A DNA stretch of 45,591 bases from Spirochaetota bacterium (lineage in GTDB: Bacteria; Spirochaetota; Spirochaetia; JABEVK01), in the NCBI GenBank assembly GCA_020049045.1, contig JAIFLN010000081.1:1-45591 (forward strand). The letters are read 5' to 3'. Every line of letters begins with the position of its first letter. The stretch's first letter is position 1. The notes under the pieces were generated by a model, which saw nothing but the letters and a program-made list of their open reading frames with translations, was not told the DNA's origin and did not search any database. The translations under genes and the position numbers were made by a program. Shown piece after piece: positions 24,362-32,758 of this stretch.

Positions 24362-25541
24362 CCCGCCAGAACAGAAAACAGACTGCCAGGGCGATACCGG
24401 TGACCAGGAAACCGAGAGTGGGGCCGCCCAGTTCTACCAGGGTGCCGGCAATCAGGTTGCCGAACGGTGTCATTCCCCCGAAAAGAAGCGAGTAGAACGC
24501 TGTGACCCGGCCACGGTATTCAGGGCGGGTGTGAACCTGTAGAAACGAGTTGGCCGTGGTGAAGAAGGCCACGTTGGAAAAGCCCACCCCCACCATCAGT
24601 GCCGCAATCAGCGCAAACCACGGGGAAAAGGCCAGACCGAGGAAGAGGGTAGCGGTCACCAGCGGAGCCACCGCCAGAATGGAAGCCCGGGGGCCCCGGT
24701 TGCTGCGGGCGGCAATGGTGAAAGCGGCCGTAAAACTACCGATTCCCATAAAGCTCATCAGCAGTCCGTAGGCAGTTTCGCCCAGGCCGAGGTTGACCTT
24801 GACCAGGACGGGGAGCAAAACGGAAAAATTGAACCCCAGCACACTCATCAGCGTTACCGCGATCAGGACATCCCGCAGAACCTTCTCCTTGCGGACATAG
24901 GCAACCCCATCCTTGGCCGCCTGCAACAAATCGGGGGAGTTCGCGTCGCGCTGAGGGGCCGGGGTTCGAGGGATGCGGGAGAGAACTACCAGAGCAGGAA
25001 GGAAGCTGACGGCGTTGATGGCAAAACACCAGCCGATGCCCCAGGCCCCCATGATGAGTCCGGCCAGGGCGGGGCCAACGATGCGGGCCGCGTTGAACAG
25101 AGACGAGTTGAGGGCGACGGCGTTCATCACCAGATCTTTCCCGACCAGTTCCCCCACCATGGCCTGCCGTGCCGGAAAATCGAGAGTGTTGGCCAGGCCC
25201 AGCATCAGGGCTACCAGCAGCAGCAACGGGTAGGTAGCCGTATTGGTGAAAACCAGGATTGCCAGCAAAGTCGACCCCAGGCTGAGAACAATCTGAGTTG
25301 CCAGCACAACCTGCACCTTCACCAGCCGGTCAGACAGAGCACCGGCAAAAAGGGACAAGAGCATGACGGGCAAAAACTGCACCGCGCCGACCAGGCCCAG
25401 CAGGAAGGGACTTCCCGTCAACGTGTAGGCCAGCCAGGGGAGGGCAAGGTTCTGCATCCAGGTACCAGTGAGAGAAACGGTCTGGCTGAGAAAGAAGGCT
25501 CGGTAAGAAGGGTTGCCCAACGCAGGGAAGCGGGACTTCAT
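24294..25541 (-). CDS. MFS transporter, MFS_3/EntS-like exporter
   Basis: About 415 residues with many hydrophobic helices, consistent with a 12-TM major facilitator. It starts FPALGNPSYRAFFLSQTVSLTGTWMQNLALPWLAYTLT, and the loop motif FAGALSDRL (the MFS D-R signature) follows TM2; both are typical of the MFS_3 (enterobactin-exporter-like) branch. It should sit in the inner membrane and export a small molecule by proton antiport; the substrate is unknown. The frame extends 25 codons up to 25616, but that segment is polar and would run close to the LacI promoter, so I chose the ATG at 25541. The gene is divergent from lacI. Confidence 0.88.
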   Translation of the reverse strand: MKSRFPALGNPSYRAFFLSQTVSLTGTWMQNLALPWLAYTLTGSPFLLGLVGAVQFLPVMLLSLFAGALSDRLVKVQVVLATQIVLSLGSTLLAILVFTNTATYPLLLLVALMLGLANTLDFPARQAMVGELVGKDLVMNAVALNSSLFNAARIVGPALAGLIMGAWGIGWCFAINAVSFLPALVVLSRIPRTPAPQRDANSPDLLQAAKDGVAYVRKEKVLRDVLIAVTLMSVLGFNFSVLLPVLVKVNLGLGETAYGLLMSFMGIGSFTAAFTIAARSNRGPRASILAVAPLVTATLFLGLAFSPWFALIAALMVGVGFSNVAFFTTANSFLQVHTRPEYRGRVTAFYSLLFGGMTPFGNLIAGTLVELGGPTLGFLVTGIALAVCFLFWRVMEKRDESAAQDPSRPPEAPGP

Positions 25542-25553
25542 GGTGATGAACTC

Positions 25554-25571
25554 AGGGTGACACGGCACCCT
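25554..25571 (-). promoter_or_regulatory. Short inverted repeat before the MFS gene
   Basis: AGGGTG (25554-25559) / CACCCT (25566-25571) with a 6-nt centre, 12 nt before the chosen MFS ATG. A minus-strand TTGACA (25581-25576) lies just upstream with no clear -10. Possible operator or RNA hairpin; weak. Confidence 0.25.
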
Positions 25572-25600
25572 CGCTGTGTCAATCGAGTCGGCAGAATCTG

Positions 25601-25645
25601 TTGACGCATTGGTCAAACGGGGTTAAGGTTTTGTAAACGTTTACA
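25601..25645 (+). promoter_or_regulatory. lacI-type gene promoter with LacI operator
   Basis: TTGACG (25601-25606), 17 nt, TAAGGT (25624-25629), then a perfect 14-bp palindrome TGTAAACGTTTACA (25632-25645) over the expected start of transcription. The palindrome has the central CG of LacI/GalR-family operators and recurs before the ABC genes, so the regulator should repress its own gene. Confidence 0.75.
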
Positions 25646-25659
25646 GGAGAAGGACGGAT

Positions 25660-26652
25660 GTGAAGACCATCAAGGATGTGGCGGCTGTGGCGGGGGTATC
25701 CGTCGCTTCGGTATCCCGGGCTATGAACAATCCGTCGACGGTTTCTCCTGAGAATCTCAAGCGCATCAATGCCGCCATCCGTAAGTTGGGCTATGCCCCC
25801 AACAAAATTGCGCGCAGCCTCAAGGTGCAGACCAGCAAGAGCGTGGCTGTTATGGTTCCCGACATTTCCAACCCCTTTCATCTGAAGGTCATCAAGGGTG
25901 CTGAATCGGTTTTGGCCGCTGCCGGCTACACTTTGTTCATTATGGATACCGAGGAGAGTGCCGAGAAAGAGGCTCGGTCTTTGCGGGATCTTCTTGATCG
26001 GCAAATCGATGGCCTGGTCTATGTGCCCGTGCTCACCAATGACCGGCTGCCCCCCATCCTCTCGGCGAACCAATTGCCTTTGGTGTTTGTTGACCGCTTC
26101 CTCGGTACTGAGCACGACAGTATCCGCGGCAACAACGCTGCTGGTATTTCTATGTTGTACCGTTACCTGATTGCGAAAGGACATCGAACGATCGCGCTGA
26201 TCGGCGGGCCGGACTTCTCGCAGATTGGTCGCGAACGGAATGAGGCCTTTCGCTCATTGGCCTTTCAAGAGGACGGAAGCCATGCCCAGGCCCTGATGCG
26301 TACGGGGGACTTCACCGTCGAGGGCGGGTACCGCCTTGCCCGCGAACTGGTGCTCTCCGGGGTCGCCATGGACGCGGTGTTGGCCACGAACAATCTTCTG
26401 GGAATCGGTGCCTTGAAAGCCTTTCGCGAGCTGGGAATACGGGTGCCCATCAACCTGGAGCTGGCCGTTTTTGACGAGATCGGCGAGTTGGTTGATCCCC
26501 CGATTCCCCATGTCCGCCAGCAGGCCTTCGAGATGGGCGCGCAGGCGACCCGGTTTCTTCTGGAACGGATCGGAGGCGACAGCGGTCCGGCTCGCACCGT
26601 TCTCTTCGAACCCCTCCTTTTTACCCCCGAACATTACAAAAAGTTTTCTTGA
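25660..26652 (+). CDS. LacI/GalR family transcriptional regulator of the sugar operon
   Basis: 330 residues from a GTG (AGGAGAAGGA upstream). The N-terminal helix-turn-helix and hinge are canonical: [41 protein letters not shown] and IARSLKV. The rest is a periplasmic-binding-protein fold ([52 protein letters not shown]). It should bind the palindromes before its own gene and before the ABC operon 75 nt downstream, and release them on binding the imported sugar or a phosphorylated product. The sugar cannot be told from the sequence. Confidence 0.95.
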   Translation: MKTIKDVAAVAGVSVASVSRAMNNPSTVSPENLKRINAAIRKLGYAPNKIARSLKVQTSKSVAVMVPDISNPFHLKVIKGAESVLAAAGYTLFIMDTEESAEKEARSLRDLLDRQIDGLVYVPVLTNDRLPPILSANQLPLVFVDRFLGTEHDSIRGNNAAGISMLYRYLIAKGHRTIALIGGPDFSQIGRERNEAFRSLAFQEDGSHAQALMRTGDFTVEGGYRLARELVLSGVAMDAVLATNNLLGIGALKAFRELGIRVPINLELAVFDEIGELVDPPIPHVRQQAFEMGAQATRFLLERIGGDSGPARTVLFEPLLFTPEHYKKFS

Positions 26653-26697
26653 CATCATTACCCGCTGGGTTTAGCCTCAGTTTTGTAAACGATTACA
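26649..26697 (+). promoter_or_regulatory. Promoter and LacI operator of the sugar ABC operon
   Basis: TTGACA (26649-26654), 17 nt, TAGCCT (26672-26677), then TGTAAACGATTACA (26684-26697), a one-mismatch copy of the palindrome before lacI, placed the same distance after the -10. The -35 overlaps the last codons of lacI. The shared layout is strong evidence that the neighbouring LacI protein controls both units. Confidence 0.78.
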
Positions 26698-26726
26698 GAA
26701 CTGCCCCACCAGAGGAGATGCGAACA

Positions 26727-28238
26727 ATGCCAGAGAGCTTGTTGGTTCGGATCGAGGACCTCCACAAATCCTTCCCCGGAGTCCACGCCCTCAAGGGTGC
26801 CAGGTTCGACCTTCGTCCCGGCGAAGTCCATGCTCTGATGGGTGAAAATGGTGCCGGCAAGTCCACCCTGATGAAAGTTCTGGCAGGCATTTATACCCGG
26901 GATTCCGGCACCGTTCTGCTCGACGGACAACCCATCGACATTCACACCCCGCATCAGGCGCAAAAACTCGGGATTGGCATCATCCATCAGGAACTGAACC
27001 TGATGAACCATCTGACAGCAGCCCAGAACGTGTTCATCGGCCGGGAGCCCAAAGGGCTGATGGGGCTGTTTCTTGATGAAAAGAAGCTCAATGACGACAC
27101 GGCCAAGCTTTTGGCGATGTTGAAAGTCGACGTGGACCCCAAGACCCTCATCGGCGGTCTAACTGTGGCCAAACAGCAGATGGTGGAAATTGCCAAGGCT
27201 CTTTCCTTTGAATCCCGCGTTCTGATTATGGACGAACCGACGGCCGCGCTCAACGACGCTGAAATCGACGAACTGTTCCGCATTATCCGCGAACTCAAGG
27301 CCAAGGGTGTGGGCATTGTCTACATCAGTCATAAAATGGACGAGCTGAAACGGATTTCCGACCGGGTCACGGTGATGCGCGACGGCGAATACGTCGGCAC
27401 CCTCAATACCCAGGAAGCCACCATGGAGCAGGTCATTTCCATGATGGTCGGCCGACCTCTGCAGAATTACGTCCGTAAAGATCAGAACATGGATGCCAAC
27501 CCCGTCGCCCTTGAAGTCAAGGGCTTGAACCGGGGGAGGGCCCTTCGCGACATCAACTTCAAACTGCGTCAAGGCGAGATTCTTGGTTTCGCCGGTCTGA
27601 TGGGAGCCGGACGTACCGAGGTGGCCCGCGCGGTTTTCGGTGCCGACCCCGTCGATTCCGGTGAAATTCTGGTGAAAGGGAAAAAAGTCACCGTCAAGAT
27701 TCCCAGGGACGCTGTCCAGGCGGGCATCGGGTACCTGTCCGAAGACCGCAAGCGTTACGGTCTGGCCTTGGGTATGGACGTTCAGGCCAACACGGTCATG
27801 GCGACCATAGGCCGGTTTCTGCATCTAGGCACTTTTCTGAAGAAGAAGCCCATGGCCGACGTGGCAGAGAAATACATCAACACGTTGAGCATCAAAACCC
27901 CAAGCCAAGAGCAGCTGCTGAAGTTCCTCTCCGGCGGCAACCAGCAGAAGGTCGTCATTGCCAAATGGCTGTTGCGCGACTGCGACATCCTTTTCTTTGA
28001 CGAACCCACCCGGGGCATCGACGTCGGTGCCAAGTTTGAAATCTACAAATTGATTCAGGATTTGGCCACGCAGGGCAAGGCCATCGTCATGATCAGTTCC
28101 GAGCTGCCCGAGGTTCTGCGCCTCAGCCACCGGATTGTTGTGATGTGCGAAGGCCGGATTACCGGTGAACTCTCGGCCGCCGAGGCCACCCAAGAACGGA
28201 TCATGCACCTGGCGACCCTGCGGTCGGCGGCGATGTAA
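26727..28238 (+). CDS. Sugar ABC transporter ATP-binding protein (RbsA/MglA type)
   Basis: 503 residues with two fused ABC domains. The first has Walker [10 protein letters not shown] (39-47), the signature-like [15 protein letters not shown] and Walker [11 protein letters not shown]. The second has a degenerate Walker A (GLMGAGRTE), signature LSGGNQQKV and Walker [15 protein letters not shown]; this asymmetry is normal for the CUT2 family. AGGAG lies 9 nt before the ATG at 26727; an ATG at 26718 directly abuts it and the frame is open to 26649 through the operator, so both are less likely. It powers import of a monosaccharide with the two following genes. Confidence 0.95.
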   Translation: MPESLLVRIEDLHKSFPGVHALKGARFDLRPGEVHALMGENGAGKSTLMKVLAGIYTRDSGTVLLDGQPIDIHTPHQAQKLGIGIIHQELNLMNHLTAAQNVFIGREPKGLMGLFLDEKKLNDDTAKLLAMLKVDVDPKTLIGGLTVAKQQMVEIAKALSFESRVLIMDEPTAALNDAEIDELFRIIRELKAKGVGIVYISHKMDELKRISDRVTVMRDGEYVGTLNTQEATMEQVISMMVGRPLQNYVRKDQNMDANPVALEVKGLNRGRALRDINFKLRQGEILGFAGLMGAGRTEVARAVFGADPVDSGEILVKGKKVTVKIPRDAVQAGIGYLSEDRKRYGLALGMDVQANTVMATIGRFLHLGTFLKKKPMADVAEKYINTLSIKTPSQEQLLKFLSGGNQQKVVIAKWLLRDCDILFFDEPTRGIDVGAKFEIYKLIQDLATQGKAIVMISSELPEVLRLSHRIVVMCEGRITGELSAAEATQERIMHLATLRSAAM

Positions 28239-28253
28239 AGGAAAGGAGAAAGA

Positions 28254-29237
28254 ATGAACACCGTTATCAAGAACCTTTTTTCAGCAAAGGCACGTCAGAA
28301 GGTTCTGGCCTTCGCCAGCCTTGTGCTGATGATTGTCATTTTTGCCGTCCTTTCCCCTAACTTCTTCCAAATGGACAACCTGATTTCGATCATGCTGTCC
28401 ACCGCCGTGACCGGCGTGCTGGGAATCGCGGTGACCTTCGTCATCATTACCGGTGGCATTGACCTGGCCATCGGAACCTTGATGACGCTTACGGCGGTTA
28501 TGGCAGGTGTGTTTATCGGTTATTGGAACCTGCCCATCTGGCTCGGAGTTTTGGCCGCCATGGCCACGGGTGCCGTAGCCGGAACAATCTCGGGTGTTTT
28601 AGTCGCGAAGCTCAAGCTCCCCCCCTTTATCGCCACCATGGGCATCATGATGATTGCCAAGGGACTTTCTTTGGTCATCTCCGGCGCCAAACCCATCTAC
28701 TTCACCAAGTACGAAGGCTACAACAGCATTTCCAACGGGTCGTTTATCGACTTCAGCTTTCTGGTGCCCGGCTTGATTATTCCGAATGCCGTGGTGATCT
28801 TTTTCGGTGTGGGTATCGTTTCAAGCATCATTTTGAACAAGACTGTTTTAGGCCGCTACACCTTCGGTCTGGGCAGCAATGAAGAGGCCGTTCGGCTTTC
28901 AGGAGTCAACGTAGACCGCTGGAAAGTCGCTATCTACGCCTTGGCTGGAGCCATTGTGGGCATTGCCGGTATTTTGATCAGCAGCCGCCTCAATTCGGCT
29001 CAACCGGCCCTGGGTCAGGGTTACGAGCTCGACGCTATCGCCGCCGCCGTCATCGGCGGGGTTTCGCTTTCCGGCGGTGAGGGCACCATTCTTGGTACCA
29101 TCATCGGTGCCTTTATCATGAGTGTGCTGATCAACGGGCTGCGCATTCTGTCGGTTCCCCAGGAATGGCAGACGGTGGTCAGCGGTTTGATCGTCATCTT
29201 TGCGGTGTATATGGACATCTTGCGCCGCCGTAAGTAA
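28254..29237 (+). CDS. Sugar ABC transporter permease (RbsC type)
   Basis: 327 residues, mostly hydrophobic, with about eight to ten membrane helices. Family landmarks are FVIITGGIDLAIGTLM near the N-terminus, GSNEEAVRLSGVNVDRWK (the cytoplasmic coupling loop that meets the ATPase), LNSAQPALGQGYELDAIAAAVIGG and a final GLIVIFAVYMDILRRRK. A good AAGGAGAAAG precedes the ATG, 15 nt after the ATPase stop. A single permease gene implies a homodimer, the usual CUT2 arrangement. Confidence 0.95.
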   Translation: MNTVIKNLFSAKARQKVLAFASLVLMIVIFAVLSPNFFQMDNLISIMLSTAVTGVLGIAVTFVIITGGIDLAIGTLMTLTAVMAGVFIGYWNLPIWLGVLAAMATGAVAGTISGVLVAKLKLPPFIATMGIMMIAKGLSLVISGAKPIYFTKYEGYNSISNGSFIDFSFLVPGLIIPNAVVIFFGVGIVSSIILNKTVLGRYTFGLGSNEEAVRLSGVNVDRWKVAIYALAGAIVGIAGILISSRLNSAQPALGQGYELDAIAAAVIGGVSLSGGEGTILGTIIGAFIMSVLINGLRILSVPQEWQTVVSGLIVIFAVYMDILRRRK

Positions 29238-29252
29238 AGAGAGAATAAAAAC

Positions 29253-29273
29253 CCGTCGCCGTATGGTGGACGG
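29253..29273 (+). other. Small hairpin before the binding-protein gene
   Basis: CCGTC / GACGG arms extended by GCC / GGT around a short loop, in the 61-nt gap before the binding-protein start. Such structures between permease and binding-protein genes can raise expression of the latter by protecting its mRNA; here this is only inferred. Confidence 0.3.
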
Positions 29274-29298
29274 AGAAAGAATGCAAAGGAGTTTGCGT

Positions 29299-30270
29299 AT
29301 GATTCTTAAGAAATTTGCCGCCCGGGGCTTGGTTGTTTTGACCGCCCTGGCCGTTCTGGCTATGACCGGTTGTGCACCCGCCAAGCCCGCTGAACCTACC
29401 AAGGTTTACATTCCCCTGATTTCCAAGGGTTTCCAGCACCAGTTCTGGCAGGCCGTCAAGGTCGGTGCCGAAAAGGCCGCAGCGGAATTCAGCGTCGAGA
29501 TCACTTTCGAAGGCCCTGAGAACGAGACCATGGTCGACAAGCAGATCGATATGCTTTCCGCCGCCTTGGCCAAGAAACCTTCGGCCCTCGGATTCGCCGC
29601 TCTGGACAGCCAGGCTGCCATTCCCCTGCTGAAGAAAGCTCAAGAAGCCAAGATTCCCGTCATCGCATTTGACTCGGGTGTCGACTCCGACATTCCGGTG
29701 ACCACCGCTTCGACCGACAACGCTGTTGCCGCCGCCGGTGCCGCCGACGCCATGGGCAAGCTGCTCGGTGGTAAGGGCGAAGTAGCCTTGGTTGTTCATG
29801 ACCAGACCAGCGCCTCGGGAACCCTGCGCCGCGACGGCTTCGTCAACCAGATGACGTCTGCTTTCCCTGATATCAAGATCGTCGACATCCAGTACGGCGG
29901 TGGCGACCATCTGAAGTCGACCGAAATCACCAAGGCTCTGCTCCAGGCTCATCCCAAGCTGGCCGGTATTTTCGGTTCCAACGAAGGCGGAGCCATCGGC
30001 ATCGTCAACGGCGTGAAGGAAGCTGGCAAGGAAGGCAAAGTCGTCATCATTGGCTTTGACTCCGGCAAGGCTCAGACCGACGCTATCCGCAGCGGCCTGA
30101 TGTCTGGCGCCATCACCCAGAACCCTGTCGGTATCGGTTACGAGACCGTCAAGGCTGCTGTCGCCGCTTTGAAGGGCGAGACCCTCCCCAAGACCATCGA
30201 CACCGGTTTCTACTACTACGACAAGACCAACATCGACAATCCTGAGATTGCCGCTGTTCTCTACGAATAA
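29299..30270 (+). CDS. Sugar-binding lipoprotein of the ABC transporter (RbsB-like)
   Basis: 323 residues. AAGGAG (29286-29291) lies 7 nt before this ATG and decides it over upstream in-frame starts. Residues 1-24 are a lipoprotein signal (hydrophobic core, MTGC) with the lipidated Cys at 25. The mature protein is a periplasmic-binding-protein I fold: VYIPLISKGFQHQFWQAVKVGAEKAA, DMLSAALAKKPSALGF, GGDHLKSTEITKALL, GIFGSNEGGAIG and VIIGFDSG. It captures a sugar in the periplasm and hands it to the permease. It is the last gene before an intrinsic terminator, which fits the need for more of this subunit than of the others. Confidence 0.94.
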   Translation: MILKKFAARGLVVLTALAVLAMTGCAPAKPAEPTKVYIPLISKGFQHQFWQAVKVGAEKAAAEFSVEITFEGPENETMVDKQIDMLSAALAKKPSALGFAALDSQAAIPLLKKAQEAKIPVIAFDSGVDSDIPVTTASTDNAVAAAGAADAMGKLLGGKGEVALVVHDQTSASGTLRRDGFVNQMTSAFPDIKIVDIQYGGGDHLKSTEITKALLQAHPKLAGIFGSNEGGAIGIVNGVKEAGKEGKVVIIGFDSGKAQTDAIRSGLMSGAITQNPVGIGYETVKAAVAALKGETLPKTIDTGFYYYDKTNIDNPEIAAVLYE

Positions 30271-30281
30271 TCGTGTGAGTG

Positions 30282-30319
30282 AGGCCCGTCGGGACTTCGG
30301 CCCCGACGGGCCTTTTTTT
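30282..30319 (+). terminator. Intrinsic terminator inside the sugar gene cluster
   Basis: Perfect 12-bp stem AGGCCCGTCGGG (30282-30293) / CCCGACGGGCCT (30302-30313), 8-nt loop, then a seven-T run (30313-30319): a textbook Rho-independent terminator, 12 nt after the binding-protein stop. The mutarotase and kinase genes lie beyond it and would depend on partial readthrough or on a start I cannot see. Confidence 0.9.
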
Positions 30320-30343
30320 ATACCCTTGCCCTAGGAGCGCCCC

Positions 30344-30775
30344 ATGCTGATTGGAATACCCCCCGTTGTCGGTCCCGAACTGCTCAATATTCTGTACCGC
30401 ATGGGCCATGGCGATGAAATTGTTCTGGCCGACGCTTTCTTCACCGGTGAAACGCTGGCAAAGCGCCTCATCCGTTGCGACGGTGTCCGCATCCCGGCTC
30501 TCCTTGACGGCATCCTTCAGCTGATCAATTTGGACGACTTTGTAACCGACTCTCTGGTGATCATGGACCCTAAGGCCGGCGACCATTTGGACCCCGCCAT
30601 GGAGAGTTCCTACCGCAGCGCCATTGAGAAGCACTGGCCCCACGCTCCGGCGTTTCACCGCATGGAACGATTCGCCTTCTACGAGCGTTCCAAAAAGGCG
30701 TTTGCCGTGGTGATGACCGGTGAAACCGTCAAATACGGCAATATCATCTTGAAGAAGGGAGTGATTCCTGTATGA
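30344..30775 (+). CDS. RbsD/FucU family sugar mutarotase
   Basis: 143 residues of the FucU branch: PELLNILYRMGHGDEIVLAD (catalytic-site His22 and Asp30), ERFAFYERSKKAFAVVMTGE and the C-terminal YGNIILKKGV. These small decameric-type enzymes interconvert the anomers of L-fucose, D-ribose or similar sugars, so that the transported form matches the next enzyme. AGGAGCGCCCC precedes the ATG. Its stop overlaps the kinase start (ATGA). The FucU-like features hint at a fucose-like or other 6-deoxy sugar, but no isomerase or aldolase is nearby to confirm it. Confidence 0.92.
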   Translation: MLIGIPPVVGPELLNILYRMGHGDEIVLADAFFTGETLAKRLIRCDGVRIPALLDGILQLINLDDFVTDSLVIMDPKAGDHLDPAMESSYRSAIEKHWPHAPAFHRMERFAFYERSKKAFAVVMTGETVKYGNIILKKGVIPV

Positions 30776-31737
30776 AGGTGGAAGTTCTGTCCTACGGTGA
30801 GCTGTTGATCGACTTCTCGCAGCACGGAAAAGGCCCCCTGGGTTACCCGGCCTACGAAGCGCTGCCCGGGGGCGGAGTCGCCAACATGGTGGTGGCCCTG
30901 GCCAAGTGGGGACATTCTGTCGCATTTGGCGGCAGGGTGGGTGAAGACGCGCTGGGGGCCTTGCTGCGTAAGACTCTGGCCGACTGCCGTGTCGATGTGA
31001 GTCAGCTGACCTCGTCGTCCCGGCCGACGACCATGGCCATCGTCTCTCTCGACGCGCACGGTGACCGCAGTTTTGACTTTCTCTGGAAGGGAACCTCCTG
31101 TGAAGGAATCCCGATGCTCGCGCCCGACTTGAAGGCTGTGCCGCGGCTTTTCCATTTCAGCTCCGTTTCCATGAGCGACCCTGAGGGCCGCAAGAACAAC
31201 CTGGCTTCGGCCCTAGCCCACAAGAACGCCGGATCCATCGTCTCGTTTGATCCCAACCTGCGCACCAACCTTTGGTCGTCGCTGGATACGGCACGTGAGG
31301 CCATGCGCGAGGGGCTTGAGCTGTCTGACATCGTGAAGATCTCAGAAGAAGAGGTGGCTTTTCTGCTGGAAGAGCCGCTGGGAGACCCGATGGAGCAGGC
31401 TCAGCGGTTGTGGAACCGTCACCCGCTTCCCGTGCTTTTTGTCACGCTGGGTGCCAAGGGCTGCCTCTGGTTCTGCCAAGGACAAAGGGGCTCACAGGCG
31501 ACCCCCAAGGTTGCGGTCGTCGACACCACCGGGGCGGGAGACTGTTTCATGGCGGGCATCCTCCATGTGTTTTTGGGACTGAACAAGGCACCAAGCGCTC
31601 TGACGGCTGCCGACGCTGCCGGTATGGCTGCTTTCGGGGTCGCTTCGGGATCGTCTTCTACCCTCAACCGGGGCGGAATTCCCTCCATTCCAACGCTGGA
31701 TACGGTGAATTCGTTGGTTTTTCCGTCTGCCGGATAG
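30772..31737 (+). CDS. PfkB-family carbohydrate kinase (fructokinase-like)
   Basis: 321 residues. PfkB signatures are complete: GELLIDF at the start, PGGGVANMVVALAKWG with the sugar-binding Gly/Asn, SFDPNLRTNLW, ISEEEVAFLL and the ATP/anion-hole motif DTTGAGD (251-257) with catalytic Asp257. The overall look is that of fructokinase and related ketose kinases. It phosphorylates the sugar brought in by the ABC transporter. Translationally coupled to the mutarotase. Substrate specificity within PfkB cannot be fixed from sequence. Confidence 0.93.
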   Translation: MKVEVLSYGELLIDFSQHGKGPLGYPAYEALPGGGVANMVVALAKWGHSVAFGGRVGEDALGALLRKTLADCRVDVSQLTSSSRPTTMAIVSLDAHGDRSFDFLWKGTSCEGIPMLAPDLKAVPRLFHFSSVSMSDPEGRKNNLASALAHKNAGSIVSFDPNLRTNLWSSLDTAREAMREGLELSDIVKISEEEVAFLLEEPLGDPMEQAQRLWNRHPLPVLFVTLGAKGCLWFCQGQRGSQATPKVAVVDTTGAGDCFMAGILHVFLGLNKAPSALTAADAAGMAAFGVASGSSSTLNRGGIPSIPTLDTVNSLVFPSAG

Positions 31738-31767
31738 TATCTTAGAAGCAGACACAAGGAGGACATC

Positions 31768-31929
31768 ATGGGCGTTTCTTCCATTGGTGGTTCTTCCGGA
31801 TTGGACCCTTTTACCCCCACACAGGGTCCGGCCCCCGAAGAGTCCCGCGAAAAAGTTTCCGATAACGAAGCAGTCGAAAAGGCTCCGCTCCCTGAGGGTG
31901 CTGGGACTACCATCGACACTTCTGCCTGA
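31768..31929 (+). CDS. Small protein of 53 residues, unknown
   Basis: A full AAGGAGG (31756-31762) lies 5 nt before the ATG, the best ribosome-binding site in the window. The product begins MGVSSIGGSSGLDPF, continues with Pro/Glu-rich PAPEESREKVSD and ends TIDTSA. It is acidic, low in hydrophobic residues and probably disordered, with no signal peptide. It follows the kinase by 30 nt and precedes the deacetylase by 11 nt, so it may belong to either unit. The Shine-Dalgarno and in-frame stop support it as a real gene; I recognise no family. Confidence 0.6.
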   Translation: MGVSSIGGSSGLDPFTPTQGPAPEESREKVSDNEAVEKAPLPEGAGTTIDTSA

Positions 31930-31940
31930 CAGGGATAGAA

Positions 31941-32729
31941 ATGGATTTCACTCCTCAAGAACACGATCAAGGGCGTTGGACTGTAAACTGTCTGACTGTC
32001 TTGATGTATCATGAAATTTTGCCCCGGGCTGCTTGGCCTGCTGGGGGACCAGGACCAGTCCGGACGGCGCAAGGCGTGACCGATGTGCTTCCGGCTCCAC
32101 TCTACGTCTGGGAGGAAGACTTTGTTGCCCAGATAGAATTCCTTGTCAGGGAAGGGTTTGCTGTCGTTTCACCTCAGTCCGTCGTCGAAGCCTACGGTGG
32201 GGGCCGCTCCTTGCCTGACAAGGCCGTTCTTCTCACCTTCGATGATATGTGGAAGGGTGGTATGACGACCGCCTACCCGGTTCTGAAGCGCTGGGGGCTT
32301 TCTGCCTTGGCCTTTCTGGTCCGGGGATGGATTTTCGACGAGCCCCAGAAGCCGGTAGCGGGAAGTCCTGTCTGCCTTGCCCGGGGTGAGTGGGAACCGC
32401 TTGAAGACGTGTTCGCTTTTGCCAACCATACCGATCGACTGCATACCAGGGGGCCTCAAGGCCCCACGCTTTTAACAGTGGAAGAAGAGGCTTTTGTCGC
32501 CGATCTTCGCCGCTGTGAAGAAGTGACGACCTTGAAAGGGGTTTTTGCCTATCCCTTTGGGGCTGTTGGACCGGCGGCTGAAAAAGGATTGGCACGAGAA
32601 GGCTTTTCGCTGGCCTTTACCACCGAGCCGGGTGCCAACGACCACACCTCGAACCCGTTGCGTATGCGTCGGAACCTTGTCCCGTGTGGGGCCGGGCTGG
32701 ACGAATTCCGTACAATTCTGGCAAGATAG
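31941..32729 (+). CDS. Polysaccharide deacetylase (NodB/CE4) family protein
   Basis: 262 residues with a NodB core. VLMYHEI near the start is typical of the PgaB/YadE-like branch. Motif 1 LLTFDDMW gives the catalytic and metal-binding Asp pair, and NHTDRLH gives the HxxxxH metal ligands. FAYPFGAVGPAAEKGLAREGFSLAFTTEPG matches motifs 3-5. No signal peptide or membrane helix is visible at this start (AGGGA upstream), so export is unclear. CE4 enzymes remove N- or O-acetyl groups from peptidoglycan, chitin-like or exopolysaccharide chains. It lies directly before an unrelated ABC transporter, whose coding start is 30 nt after its stop. Confidence 0.88.
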   Translation: MDFTPQEHDQGRWTVNCLTVLMYHEILPRAAWPAGGPGPVRTAQGVTDVLPAPLYVWEEDFVAQIEFLVREGFAVVSPQSVVEAYGGGRSLPDKAVLLTFDDMWKGGMTTAYPVLKRWGLSALAFLVRGWIFDEPQKPVAGSPVCLARGEWEPLEDVFAFANHTDRLHTRGPQGPTLLTVEEEAFVADLRRCEEVTTLKGVFAYPFGAVGPAAEKGLAREGFSLAFTTEPGANDHTSNPLRMRRNLVPCGAGLDEFRTILAR

Positions 32730-32758
32730 CAGTCATCCCGTCCCTGTTGGAGTTCTCA

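Noticed and set aside
25542-25616. Longer N-terminus for the MFS transporter
   Set aside because: The extra residues are polar, lie over a possible control element and precede the natural MFS start; kept as an alternative only.
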